This document shows positions 55,479 through 64,000 of a stretch of DNA of 64,000 bases, piece by piece (the first letter of the stretch is position 1; every line of letters begins with the position of its first letter). Below the pieces are notes generated by a model, which did not search any database, was not told the DNA's origin, and saw only the letters and a program-made list of their open reading frames with translations. The translations under genes were made by a program, and so were the position numbers. Source of the DNA: Alterinioella nitratireducens (GTDB lineage: Bacteria; Pseudomonadota; Alphaproteobacteria; Rhodobacterales; Rhodobacteraceae); assembly GCF_013155465.1 (NCBI RefSeq), contig NZ_JABJVX010000008.1:154883-218882 (forward strand). The letters run 5' to 3'.

Positions 55479-56354
55479 ATGACCCTGCCTCACCCGCCCC
55501 GCGTTTCCTTCGAGTTCTTCCCGCCGCAATCGCTGGAGGCCTCGTTCCGCCTGTGGGACACGCTCAACACGCTGGCCCCGCTCGGCCCCGAGTTCGTCTC
55601 GGTCACCTATGGCGCGGGCGGCACCACGCGCGACCTGACGCATGACGCGGTCAAGACGATCCACGGCCATACCGGCGTGCCGGTGGCCGCGCACCTGACC
55701 TGCGTCGATGCCTCGCGCGCCGAGACGCTGGAGATCGCCGACAGCTACGCCGCCGCCGGTGTCACGCAGATCGTCGCCCTGCGCGGCGACCCGCCCAAGG
55801 GCGCTGCGGGCTTCGCGGCGCATCCCGACGGCTTCGCCTCCTCGGTGGACCTGGTGGCGGCGCTGGCCGAAACCGGACAATTCGACATCCGCGTCGGCGC
55901 CTATCCCGACCCGCACCCCGAGGCCGCCGACATGGCCGCCTGTGTCGATTTCCTCAAGGCCAAGATCGACGCCGGTGCAACCTCCGCCATCACGCAATTC
56001 TTCTTCGAGGCCGAAACCTTCTTCCGCTTCCGCGATGCCTGTGCGGCTGCGGGCGTCACCGCCCCGATCATCCCCGGTATCCTGCCGATCACCAACTGGA
56101 CCAAGGTGCGCCGCTTCGCCACGACCTGCGGTGCGCATATCCCCGACTGGCTGGAGGACGCCTTCAGCGTCGCGATCCGCGACGGGCGCGAGGAATTGCT
56201 CTCGACCGCGCTCTGCACCGAGCTGTGTTCGGACCTGATCGAGGGCGGCGTCGCGGACCTGCATTTCTACACCCTCAACAGCCCCGACCTGACCCGGACG
56301 ATCTGCGCCGCCCTCGGCGTGACGCCGCAGGTGGCGCTGTCGCAGGTCGCCTGA
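55479..56354 (+). CDS. metF: 5,10-methylenetetrahydrofolate reductase
   Basis: FAD enzyme making 5-methyl-THF for methionine synthesis. 291 residues. SFEFFPPQS, SVTYGAGG, ALRGDPPKG and the C-terminal HFYTLN motif are intact. ATGs at 55467 and 55479 are in frame; the latter has AAGGA about 11 nt upstream, so I take it. Confidence 0.95.
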   Translation: MTLPHPPRVSFEFFPPQSLEASFRLWDTLNTLAPLGPEFVSVTYGAGGTTRDLTHDAVKTIHGHTGVPVAAHLTCVDASRAETLEIADSYAAAGVTQIVALRGDPPKGAAGFAAHPDGFASSVDLVAALAETGQFDIRVGAYPDPHPEAADMAACVDFLKAKIDAGATSAITQFFFEAETFFRFRDACAAAGVTAPIIPGILPITNWTKVRRFATTCGAHIPDWLEDAFSVAIRDGREELLSTALCTELCSDLIEGGVADLHFYTLNSPDLTRTICAALGVTPQVALSQVA

Positions 56355-56445
56355 AGGGACGTTGCGTCACGACAGGCGCACGGGCTTGCGCCGGACCGGG
56401 GCGGGCGGCACCCTGCCCGCGACGTCACCGACGAAAGACCGCCCC

Positions 56446-56934
56446 ATGACAGCCCCCTATTTCGCCGCCAACCCTGCCGAGTTGCCCGACCGCGAGGCCC
56501 TGACGTCCATGTCGGGCCTCGCCTTCATGCGGGGCATCCTCGACGGCACCGTCCCCGGCCCGCCGATTGCCCAAACGCTGAACTACCGGCTGGACAGCGT
56601 CGCGGACGGGCGCGTGACCTTTCGCGGCAGCCCGCTTTTCGACCATTGCAACCCGATGGGCACGGTGCATGGCGGCTGGTATGGCACGCTGCTGGACAGC
56701 TGCATGGCCTGCGCGGTGATGACCAAGGTGCCGCGGGGCTCGGTCTACACGACGCTGGAATACAAGGTGAATATCATCCGGCCCATTCCCCTGGGGCTGG
56801 AGATCCTGGCGGAAGGCATCGCCAGCCATGCGGGCCGCTCCACCGGGGTGGCCGAGGGCACGATCCGGGGGGTGGAGGATGGCAAGCTCTACGCTACCGG
56901 CTCCACCACCTGCATCATCATGAAGATGACCTGA
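56446..56934 (+). CDS. PaaI-family hotdog thioesterase
   Basis: 162 residues of the acyl-CoA thioesterase hotdog fold, with the signature NPMGTVHGGWYGTLLDSCM and LEYKVNIIRPIP. Hydrolyses an acyl- or phenylacetyl-CoA-type thioester; substrate unknown. It stands alone between metF and argD. Confidence 0.9.
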   Translation: MTAPYFAANPAELPDREALTSMSGLAFMRGILDGTVPGPPIAQTLNYRLDSVADGRVTFRGSPLFDHCNPMGTVHGGWYGTLLDSCMACAVMTKVPRGSVYTTLEYKVNIIRPIPLGLEILAEGIASHAGRSTGVAEGTIRGVEDGKLYATGSTTCIIMKMT

Positions 56935-57011
56935 GCGCCCCACCGATTTCATTGACTTCAACCTTCCGTTGGGGCAAGCGGGACGCTTCAATCCCTCCAT
57001 GGAGACACACC

Positions 57012-58205
57012 ATGATCACGCCGGTCCTGCCAAGCTATTCCCGCGCCCCCCTGTCCTTCGTCAAAGGCGAAGGCGCATGGATGGTCGAGGCCGATGGCCG
57101 ACGTTTCCTGGATTTCGGGGCGGGCATCGCGGTGACGGCGCTTGGCCATGCCCATCCCGCCCTGGTCAAGGCGCTGACCGATCAGGCGGGCGCGCTCTGG
57201 CATACCTCGAACCTCTATAACGTCCCGCAACAGCAGGCGCTGGCCGAACGCCTGGTCGAGCACACCTTCGCCGACACCGTCTTCATGTGCAATTCCGGCA
57301 CCGAGGCGGGCGAGCTTGCCGTCAAGATGGCGCGCAAATACTGGTATGAGAAGGGCCAGCCAGAACGCAACGTGATCGTGACCTTCGAGGGCGCGTTCCA
57401 TGGCCGGTCCCTGGGCATGATCTCGGCGGCGGGCGGAGAGAAGCTGACCAAGGGCTTCGGCCCCCTCCTGCCCGGTTTCCGCCACCTGCCCTTCGGCGAT
57501 ATCGACGCGCTGGAGGAGGCGGCGAAAACCGCCGACCTGGCCGCGATCATGGTCGAGCCGGTGCAGGGCGAAGGCGGCATCCGCCCGCTCTCCGACAGCG
57601 CCCTCAAGCGGATGCGCGAGATCTGCGACGAGACCGGCGCGCTGCTCATTTTTGACGAGATCCAGTGCGGCATGGGCCGGACCGGCAAGCTCTTCGCGCA
57701 TGAATGGGCGGGCATCTCGCCGGATATCATGATGGTCGCCAAGGGCATCGGCGGCGGCTTCCCGCTCGGCGCGCTGCTGGCGACGGAAGAGGCCGCGCTC
57801 GGCATGACGCCCGGCACGCATGGTTCCACCTATGGCGGCAACCCGCTTGGCTGTGCCGTGGGCTGTGCCGTCGTCGACGAGGTCACCCGTGACGGCTTCC
57901 TCGACGATGTGAACCGCCGCGCCGGGCTGCTGCGCCAGAAGCTGGAAGGGCTGGTCGCCGGCCATCCCGACATCTTCACCGGCATTCGCGGCCAGGGCTT
58001 CATGTTGGGCCTGATCTGCAAGGCACCCAATCTCGACGTGGTCAAGGCAGGATACGATGCCGAGATCCTGACCGTTCCAGGCGGCGACAACGTGGTGCGG
58101 CTCTTGCCCTCGCTCACGATCACCGAGGAGGAGATCGCGGAAGGCATCGACCGCCTCGACCGCGCCGCCACCGCATTGGAACGTACCCTGCAAGGGGCAG
58201 ACTGA
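57012..58205 (+). CDS. argD: Acetylornithine aminotransferase
   Basis: Class III PLP aminotransferase, 397 residues. NSGTEAGELAVKMAR, FDEIQCGMGRTGKLF and the PLP Lys in VAKGIGGGFPLGA are present. It acts in arginine synthesis, may also serve lysine synthesis, and is followed by argF. ATG follows GGAG at 8 nt. Confidence 0.95.
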   Translation: MITPVLPSYSRAPLSFVKGEGAWMVEADGRRFLDFGAGIAVTALGHAHPALVKALTDQAGALWHTSNLYNVPQQQALAERLVEHTFADTVFMCNSGTEAGELAVKMARKYWYEKGQPERNVIVTFEGAFHGRSLGMISAAGGEKLTKGFGPLLPGFRHLPFGDIDALEEAAKTADLAAIMVEPVQGEGGIRPLSDSALKRMREICDETGALLIFDEIQCGMGRTGKLFAHEWAGISPDIMMVAKGIGGGFPLGALLATEEAALGMTPGTHGSTYGGNPLGCAVGCAVVDEVTRDGFLDDVNRRAGLLRQKLEGLVAGHPDIFTGIRGQGFMLGLICKAPNLDVVKAGYDAEILTVPGGDNVVRLLPSLTITEEEIAEGIDRLDRAATALERTLQGAD

Positions 58206-58206
58206 C

Positions 58207-58273
58207 CTCCTCCTTCTTTGTTCCCTAAATATCCTCGGGGGGAGCGCGAGGGGGGCAGACAGCCCCTCTCGCT
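58207..58273 (-). repeat. Dispersed hairpin element, copy 4 (between argD and argF)
   Basis: On the minus strand: stem GCGAG-GGGGC with loop TGTCT, then CCCCCCGAGGATATTTAGGG and AACAAAGAAGG. The loop and tail match copy 2 almost base for base. Here it points against both flanking genes, so it is not simply a terminator. Confidence 0.75.
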
Positions 58274-58301
58274 CCCGCCACCAGCCAAGGGCCCCGGACG
58301 C

Positions 58302-59207
58302 ATGACGCATTTCCTCGACATCCACCAGACCTCACCCGCTGACCTGCGCCAGATGCTGGACGAGGCCGCCCGGATGAAGACCGCGCGCAAGGGGCTGCCC
58401 AAGGGCACGCCGGATGCGGAACAGCCGCTGGCGGGCCACATGGTCGCGCTGATCTTCGAGAAACCCTCGACCCGCACCCGCGTCAGTTTCGATGTCGGTG
58501 TACGCCAGATGGGCGGGCAGACCATGGTGCTGTCGGGGGCCGACATGCAGCTTGGCCATGGCGAGACCATCGCCGACACCGCCCGCGTGATGTCGCGCTA
58601 TGTCGACCTGATCATGATCCGCACCTTCGAGGAACAGACGCTGCTGGAAATGGCCGAACATGCCAGCGTCCCGGTGATCAACGGGCTGACCAACCGCACG
58701 CATCCCTGCCAGATCATGGCCGACATCCTCACCTTCGAGGAACATCGCGGCCCCATCAAGGGCAAGAAGGTGGTCTGGTCGGGCGATGGCAACAACGTCT
58801 TCGCCAGCTTCGCCCATGCCGCCCGGCAGTTCGAGTTCGACCTGGTCTTCACCGGCCCCGAGACGCTGGACCCCGAACCGGGCCTGCGCGCGGGCATCAC
58901 CATCGAGCGCAACCCGCAAAAGGCCGTGGAAGGCGCGGATCTGGTCGTCACCGATACCTGGGTCTCCATGCACGACCCGCAATCGGCCCGCGAACGCCGC
59001 CACAACCAACTGCGCGGCTACCAGGTGAACGAGGCGCTGATGAGCCGCGCCAAACCCGACGCGCTCTTCATGCACTGCCTGCCCGCGCATCGCGACGACG
59101 AGGCGACCAGCGCCGTCATGGACGGGCCGCATTCGGTGATCTTCGACGAGGCGGAAAACCGGCTCCATGCGCAGAAGGCCGTGATGCGGTGGTGCCTGGG
59201 GGTCTGA
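58302..59207 (+). CDS. argF: Ornithine carbamoyltransferase
   Basis: Makes citrulline from ornithine and carbamoyl phosphate. 301 residues. [23 protein letters not shown] and HCLPAHR motifs are intact. The frame is open further upstream through the repeat element, but the ATG at 58302 starts the conserved protein. Confidence 0.96.
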   Translation: MTHFLDIHQTSPADLRQMLDEAARMKTARKGLPKGTPDAEQPLAGHMVALIFEKPSTRTRVSFDVGVRQMGGQTMVLSGADMQLGHGETIADTARVMSRYVDLIMIRTFEEQTLLEMAEHASVPVINGLTNRTHPCQIMADILTFEEHRGPIKGKKVVWSGDGNNVFASFAHAARQFEFDLVFTGPETLDPEPGLRAGITIERNPQKAVEGADLVVTDTWVSMHDPQSARERRHNQLRGYQVNEALMSRAKPDALFMHCLPAHRDDEATSAVMDGPHSVIFDEAENRLHAQKAVMRWCLGV

Positions 59208-59216
59208 GGCGGCTTC

Positions 59217-59358
59217 GGTGCTTGCGCACCGACCCGGCGTCGCGCGGCGTCAGGCCCCCTTGCGGGAGCCCTCCTTCGCGCGAGGGGCGCATCGGATATA
59301 GGGCTGCGATTGGGTTCGGCGGTTGGAATCAGGTATTTTTGGCAAAATGAAAGAGCGG
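59217..59358 (+). repeat. Dispersed hairpin element, diverged copy 5 (downstream of argF)
   Basis: Begins with the stem GGTGC/GCACC (loop TTGC) and CGACCC, and ends with CAGGTATTTTTGGCAAAATG. The GC hairpin in the middle is longer and less regular than in other copies. It occupies most of the 267-bp gap before gcrA, which otherwise shows only a TATAAC that might be a gcrA -10. Confidence 0.5.
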
Positions 59359-59474
59359 GCGGGGCACTCCTGGCACGGGGATTGGTGCAAACCCCGCCCT
59401 TGCCCCTTTCCATCCCCCGCCCGGACCCATATAACCAGAGGCTGCATTTGGGCTAAGGATCAGGAGGGACTGTC

Positions 59475-60065
<591 letters not shown>

Positions 60066-60094
60066 CCCCGGACACCAACCGGCGCGCGCGGGCC

Positions 60095-60138
60095 CGAGAG
60101 CCTTCCAAGGCTCTCGCGAGACCTTTCCAAAGGTCTCG
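60095..60138. repeat. Two abutting perfect 22-bp palindromes
   Basis: CGAGAGCCTT/AAGGCTCTCG then CGAGACCTTT/AAAGGTCTCG, each with CC at the centre and no base between them. They lie between the convergent gcrA and lytic transglycosylase genes and probably terminate transcription in both directions. Confidence 0.8.
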
Positions 60139-60141
60139 CCC

Positions 60142-60627
60142 CTACCCCCGGCAATTGCGCGCGATTTCCCGGTCGTTCAGCCCGGTTTCCACCAGCATGC
60201 AGCGGTCGCGCGCCTCGTAGTAATAGCCGCGCGCATACCAGCCGATGGCCTCGGCCTCGTCGCCATCCGACAAAAGCCACGCGCCGCGCAGGTAGCGCAC
60301 GGCGTAGCGCAGGTTGGTATCGGCATCGAGCAGCTCGGAGGCGGGCCCGCGATGGCCCATGGTGCGCGCCGTCTGCGGCAGGATCTGCATCAGCCCGTAA
60401 TACGGCCCCGCCCGCGCATCGACCCGGTAATCGCTCTCGCGGTCGATGGAGCGGTGGATCAACGAGGCGGGCACATCATAGACATCGGCATAATAGTTGA
60501 TCAGGCGGCGCAGTTCCGGCGTCTCGTTGGGGTAGAGCGGCGGCTCTCCCCGCGCGACCGCGTCCCGGCCCGAGCCCCCGCACCCGGCCAGCACCAGCAA
60601 GGCCGCGACTGTCACGATACGGATCAA
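60142..60627 (-). CDS. Lytic transglycosylase (SLT domain) lipoprotein
   Basis: 161 residues. Lipobox VLAGC near residue 16, catalytic Glu in RSIDRESDYR, then GPYYGLMQILPQTAR. Cleaves peptidoglycan glycan strands. It overlaps the AsmA gene by 4 bp, so it is the second gene of the pair. Confidence 0.9.
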   Translation of the reverse strand: MIRIVTVAALLVLAGCGGSGRDAVARGEPPLYPNETPELRRLINYYADVYDVPASLIHRSIDRESDYRVDARAGPYYGLMQILPQTARTMGHRGPASELLDADTNLRYAVRYLRGAWLLSDGDEAEAIGWYARGYYYEARDRCMLVETGLNDREIARNCRG

Positions 60628-62594
60628 TTCCCGCTCCCCCCGCCGAACAGCCGCAGAAGCTGGGTCTCCGCCTCTTCGCGCAGCCGGTCCTCCAGCGCGT
60701 CCTCAAGATCCTCGACCGTCTCCACATCGGTGCCGAGCGCCTCGGACGCCGCCTCCTGCAAGGCACCTGTGGCCTGCTCCTCCAGCGCGTCGATCTGTTC
60801 TTGCAACTCCGCCTCGGCCAGCGCCTCAAGGTCGATGCTGAAACTCGGGTCGCTCCAGGCACCCGAGATGCGCAGCGGCACGCGGATACCGCTGGCCTCG
60901 CCCGCCAGCACCTCCGGAATGATCGTGTAATCCAAAACCCGCGCCCCGAACCCCACCGTGCCCGAGCCCGAGACCCGGCCAACCGCCGATTCCATCGCGA
61001 AATCCTCGTTGCTCAACACGCCATCCGCGACCGTGAAACTGGCTGCAAGGCTGTCATAGACGGTGCGCGATCCCTCGCCCTGGTAGGAGGTATCGAGGTT
61101 GCGGATCATGCCCCAGATATCGAGCCCCAGGATCGCGCCCTGCCCGAGATCGAGACTGCCCGACCCCGAGACCGAATTCATCAGCGCCTGCATGCTGTTG
61201 CCGACCAGCAGCAGGTCGATCGTGCCGCTGCCGGTGCCTTCCAGCCGCTCATAGCCCGCAAACTGCGTCAGCAGCGGGGCCAGTTGCACATCGCTCAGCC
61301 GCAGGTCGCTGCGCATCGACAGCCCGCCGCGCCCGTTGAGGATGAATTGCCCGCCGATGGTCCCGCCATACCCCGCGACCTCGCGCAATTCCGTCACCAG
61401 GCGGCCCGCCTGCAGCGTTGCGCGTATATCGACCGCGTCCAGCGTGGCCATGCCAAGGTCCAGCCCGGCCAGCACCAGCGCCACATCGGCATCCGCCCCG
61501 AACAGCCCGCTGACGTCGATCGGGTCGCGAGACCAGCCGGTCGCCCCGGCGCCGCCCTCGGCCTCCGCGCCGCCCTCGGAAAGTCCGGTGAGGTCCAGCG
61601 CGCCGCCTTGCAGCCGCGCCCGGATCATCGGGCGATCATCGCCGGGCAGGATATCGACATCGCCGGTCAGCCGGTTGTCATCCAGCACGATGCTCGCCTC
61701 GCGCAGATGGGTCGAGCCCTCGGAGGCCAGCGTCACCGCCGCGTTCATCGCGATCCGGTCGCGGCCAAGCCCGCGCGGCAATTCCAGCGCCGGCTGGCCC
61801 GCCAGCGCCATCACCGGATCAAGATCGGTCGCATCCAGCGCGATGGTGCCCTCGACGCCCAAGGGCACCAGCCCGACCCGGCCATCGAACCCGGCCTCGC
61901 CGCCCGTCCAGCGCGCGGTCAGCACGACGGGGCGAAGATCGCCCTCCAGAAGCGGCCCGACCCCGTCGATCACGCCATCTATATTGATCGCGGCGCCGTT
62001 CATCACCGCGCCGCCCTCCAGCGTCGCCCGCCCCTCAGCCGAGGGCAGGGTCAGCACCATATCGACATCGCTGATGCGCAATTCCGTTTCCGCCACGCTG
62101 TCGCGGTAGAACAGCGCGCCATTGGTGATCTCGGCGATATCGAGGCTGAAATTCTCCAGCCCGCTGCCGCCGCTGCCGCCATCGCCGTTCACGGCCTCCA
62201 CCTCCTCGGCGCCCGAGAAATCCCAGCTGACCGCGCCGTCTTCCCCGCGCACCAGCACGATCTGCGCATCGACCAGTTCAAAGCGCTGCACCTGCACGCG
62301 CCCGCCCCAAAGCGCGCTGGCCCCGATGCCGACATGCATCACCTCGGCCTGCAACAGCGGCCCGTCCTCGACCCAGGCGGGGTTGCCGATCACCACACCC
62401 TCGGCGCGCACGCCCAGTGTCGGCCAGATCGACGGGCGCACATCGCCCGAGATGGTCATGCTCCGGCCCGTGGCGCGCTCGAACTGGTCGCCCGCCAGCG
62501 CCGCGATCCGCTCTGCCGGGATCACGAACAGCGCCGCGATGGCCAGCACCGCCACCAGCACCAGGGCCCCGACTATCCGAAATATCCAGCGCAT
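60624..62594 (-). CDS. AsmA family protein
   Basis: 656 residues: N-terminal membrane helix (about 5-25) and a long beta-rich periplasmic region of the AsmA type, with a C-terminal AsmA_2 domain (GSGTIDLLLVGNSMQALMN). Such proteins help move phospholipids to the outer membrane or limit envelope stress. A short coiled tail (590-650) follows. Coupled to the lytic transglycosylase gene. Confidence 0.88.
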   Translation of the reverse strand: MRWIFRIVGALVLVAVLAIAALFVIPAERIAALAGDQFERATGRSMTISGDVRPSIWPTLGVRAEGVVIGNPAWVEDGPLLQAEVMHVGIGASALWGGRVQVQRFELVDAQIVLVRGEDGAVSWDFSGAEEVEAVNGDGGSGGSGLENFSLDIAEITNGALFYRDSVAETELRISDVDMVLTLPSAEGRATLEGGAVMNGAAINIDGVIDGVGPLLEGDLRPVVLTARWTGGEAGFDGRVGLVPLGVEGTIALDATDLDPVMALAGQPALELPRGLGRDRIAMNAAVTLASEGSTHLREASIVLDDNRLTGDVDILPGDDRPMIRARLQGGALDLTGLSEGGAEAEGGAGATGWSRDPIDVSGLFGADADVALVLAGLDLGMATLDAVDIRATLQAGRLVTELREVAGYGGTIGGQFILNGRGGLSMRSDLRLSDVQLAPLLTQFAGYERLEGTGSGTIDLLLVGNSMQALMNSVSGSGSLDLGQGAILGLDIWGMIRNLDTSYQGEGSRTVYDSLAASFTVADGVLSNEDFAMESAVGRVSGSGTVGFGARVLDYTIIPEVLAGEASGIRVPLRISGAWSDPSFSIDLEALAEAELQEQIDALEEQATGALQEAASEALGTDVETVEDLEDALEDRLREEAETQLLRLFGGGSGN

Positions 62595-62765
62595 TGCCCG
62601 CCTCCCGACTGCTGCCTGACGCCAATCCTAGCCCGAAAGCGCCTCGGGGAAACAGCCCTGAAAACGCGGGCACTTGCGGGCGGGCGGGCTTTCGCCCCCG
62701 CGCGCATTGACAGATGCCCCGCAAGCCCGCACTGCTGCAGGGCAGCCCGAACGACAGGAGCCCCC

Positions 62766-63551
62766 ATGCCCGATACCGCCCTCATCACCGGTGCCTCCTC
62801 CGGCATCGGCCGCGAATTTGCCCGCCTTCATGCCGCGCGCGGCGGCGACGTGATCATCACCGCCCGGCGCGAGGCCGAATTGCAGGCCCTGAAGGAAGAG
62901 ATCGAGGCCGCGCACGGCGTCACCGTCCACATCATCGCGCTGGACCTCGGCGCCGAGGGCGGGGCCAATGCGCTCTGGGATCGTGTCACGGAGTTGGGCA
63001 TCCCGGTCGACATCCTGATCAACAATGCGGGCTTCGGCGGCCAGGGCGCATTCATCGAGCGCGATCTGGCCCAGGATCTCGCCATGATCGACCTCAACGT
63101 GAAGGCGCTGGTGACCCTCACCCACCACGCCATGCGCGCCATGGCGGATCGGGGGCGGGGCAAGATCCTCCAAGTCAGCTCCACCGCCGCCTATATCCCC
63201 GGCCCCCTGCAAGCCACCTATTATGCCACCAAGGCCTTCGTCAGCAGCTTTTCCATGGCGCTGGATCAGGAGATGCGGGCGAAGGGCGTCACCTGCACCG
63301 CGCTGGAGCCCGGCTATGTCCAGACCGGTTTCGCCGATGCCGCCGATCTGGAAGGCACCGATTTGGTCGGCGCGGGCGAGAAGGGCGCGCAGCCCGCGGA
63401 TGTGGCCCGGATCGGCTATGAGGCGATGCTGGCGGGCAAGCTGCGCGTCATCAATGACCCGATGCTGCGCCTGCAACTGCGCTGGCTGATCCCCTTCGCG
63501 CCGCATCGGATGGTGCTGAAGATGATCGAGAAGATGCAGACCAAGCGGTAG
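62766..63551 (+). CDS. Short-chain dehydrogenase/reductase
   Basis: 261 residues. Cofactor motif TGASSGIG, NNAG, catalytic Ser in VSSTAAY and YxxxK (YYATKAF). Classical SDR; substrate unknown. AGGAG lies 6 nt before the ATG. The IS110-type frame on the opposite strand runs into its 3' end. Confidence 0.92.
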   Translation: MPDTALITGASSGIGREFARLHAARGGDVIITARREAELQALKEEIEAAHGVTVHIIALDLGAEGGANALWDRVTELGIPVDILINNAGFGGQGAFIERDLAQDLAMIDLNVKALVTLTHHAMRAMADRGRGKILQVSSTAAYIPGPLQATYYATKAFVSSFSMALDQEMRAKGVTCTALEPGYVQTGFADAADLEGTDLVGAGEKGAQPADVARIGYEAMLAGKLRVINDPMLRLQLRWLIPFAPHRMVLKMIEKMQTKR

Positions 63552-64000
63552 AGTATCCGTCTTGATCGAGCGGTTTTTTGGGCCCATCCCGATCTTTTCT
63601 GATGAGAGTGTTGGCAAGTTCCAGCAGCTTTCGCATGAGGGCCGTGAGAGCGACTCTTGGCGGTTTTCCTGCTTGTGTCATGCTTTGGTATTTCTGCCGC
63701 AAATCCGGGTTGTATCGGGCGGCGACGAGGGCGGCCATGTAGAGCGCATCGCGCAGGAACTTTCGGGCACCCTGTATGAAGGCCTTGCCGCACCACTGGC
63801 CGGATTGTCGGGCCATGGGGGCGGGGCCGACAAGGCTGGCGGTCTGTTTGCGGGTCATGGCGCCGATCTCGGGGCATTCAACCAGGATCGTGACGGCGCT
63901 GACCTGCCCCAGCCCGGGTTTTTGGATAGTGTCCCGGGAAATGGTGTAACTTTGCTCTTCGGCCTTGGCTCGGCCGCAGTTACAGGGCGGCGATTGTCGC
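63552..64000 (-). pseudogene. IS110-family transposase, C-terminal part, no clean stop
   Basis: The minus-strand frame, open to the window edge, reads PGLGQVSAVTILVECPEIGA, then TRKQTASLVGPAPMARQSGQ, RRALYMAAL-like LRDALYMAALVAARYNP and ALTALMRKLLELANTL. These are the transposase_20 (IS116/IS110/IS902) motifs. It continues past where such proteins end, into antisense SDR sequence, so its 3' end is missing or lost. The element's left part lies outside the window. Confidence 0.7.

Overview
The window is 64 kb of ordinary, densely packed chromosome from a high-GC alphaproteobacterium, almost certainly a Rhodobacteraceae (Roseobacter-type) species. The basis is the gene set: a GcrA cell-cycle regulator, an atpHAGDC cluster without the F0 genes, putA divergent from an Lrp-type putR, a pyridine-nucleotide oxidoreductase fused to SelD, SoeABC-type sulfite dehydrogenase genes, a phosphatidylcholine synthase of the Pcs type, DUF2125 and DUF484 proteins, and pervasive 4-bp ATGA gene overlaps. 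I see no prophage, CRISPR array, rRNA or tRNA gene. The only mobile DNA is a partial IS110-type transposase at the right edge.

Layout, left to right. 0-7 kb: ycjXF membrane/GTPase pair, truA, the FAD-oxidoreductase-SelD fusion facing mnmH (tRNA selenouridine), and a 3-hydroxyisobutyrate dehydrogenase-family gene. 7-11 kb: putA and its regulator putR, with two dyads exactly 30 bp apart between them. 11-16 kb: soeCBA, a cytoplasm-facing molybdenum oxidoreductase. 16-27.7 kb: CapA-like lipoprotein, deoC with a two-domain ALDH16 aldehyde dehydrogenase and a low-GC small gene between them, ribF-ycgN-threonine aldolase, an alpha/beta hydrolase with a DsbA-like isomerase, prs, and a Na+/H+ antiporter. 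27.8-33.4 kb: H-type lectin gene, then the F1 ATP synthase operon with a readable promoter and terminator. 33.4-43 kb: methyltransferase, gloB, clpA, an M23 peptidase, and a MotA/TolQ-like protein paired with a 913-residue MotB/OmpA-like protein that has a giant coiled coil built partly of 126-bp tandem repeats. 43-52.6 kb: chaC, DUF2125, the hisC-tyrA-extensin operon, priA, transaldolase, DUF484, xerC, pcs. 52.6-53.5 kb: a gene-poor, lower-GC stretch with two tiny transcription units and a lone pilin-like pair. 53.5-64 kb: suhB, metR/metF with a MetR box, a thioesterase, argD-argF, gcrA, a lytic transglycosylase with an AsmA protein, a short-chain dehydrogenase, and the IS110 fragment.

The most unusual parts are the 52.6-53.04 kb intergenic region, the proton-channel-type pair with an over-long coiled coil, and a family of five dispersed hairpin elements at gene ends. 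In the intergenic region, two promoters share a 14/17-identical motif over the -10 box. One drives a predicted ~108-nt RNA with three CCUCCCU anti-Shine-Dalgarno-like motifs; the other drives a 28-codon unit ending in a very strong hairpin. These readings come from pattern inspection only; no database search or folding program was run.
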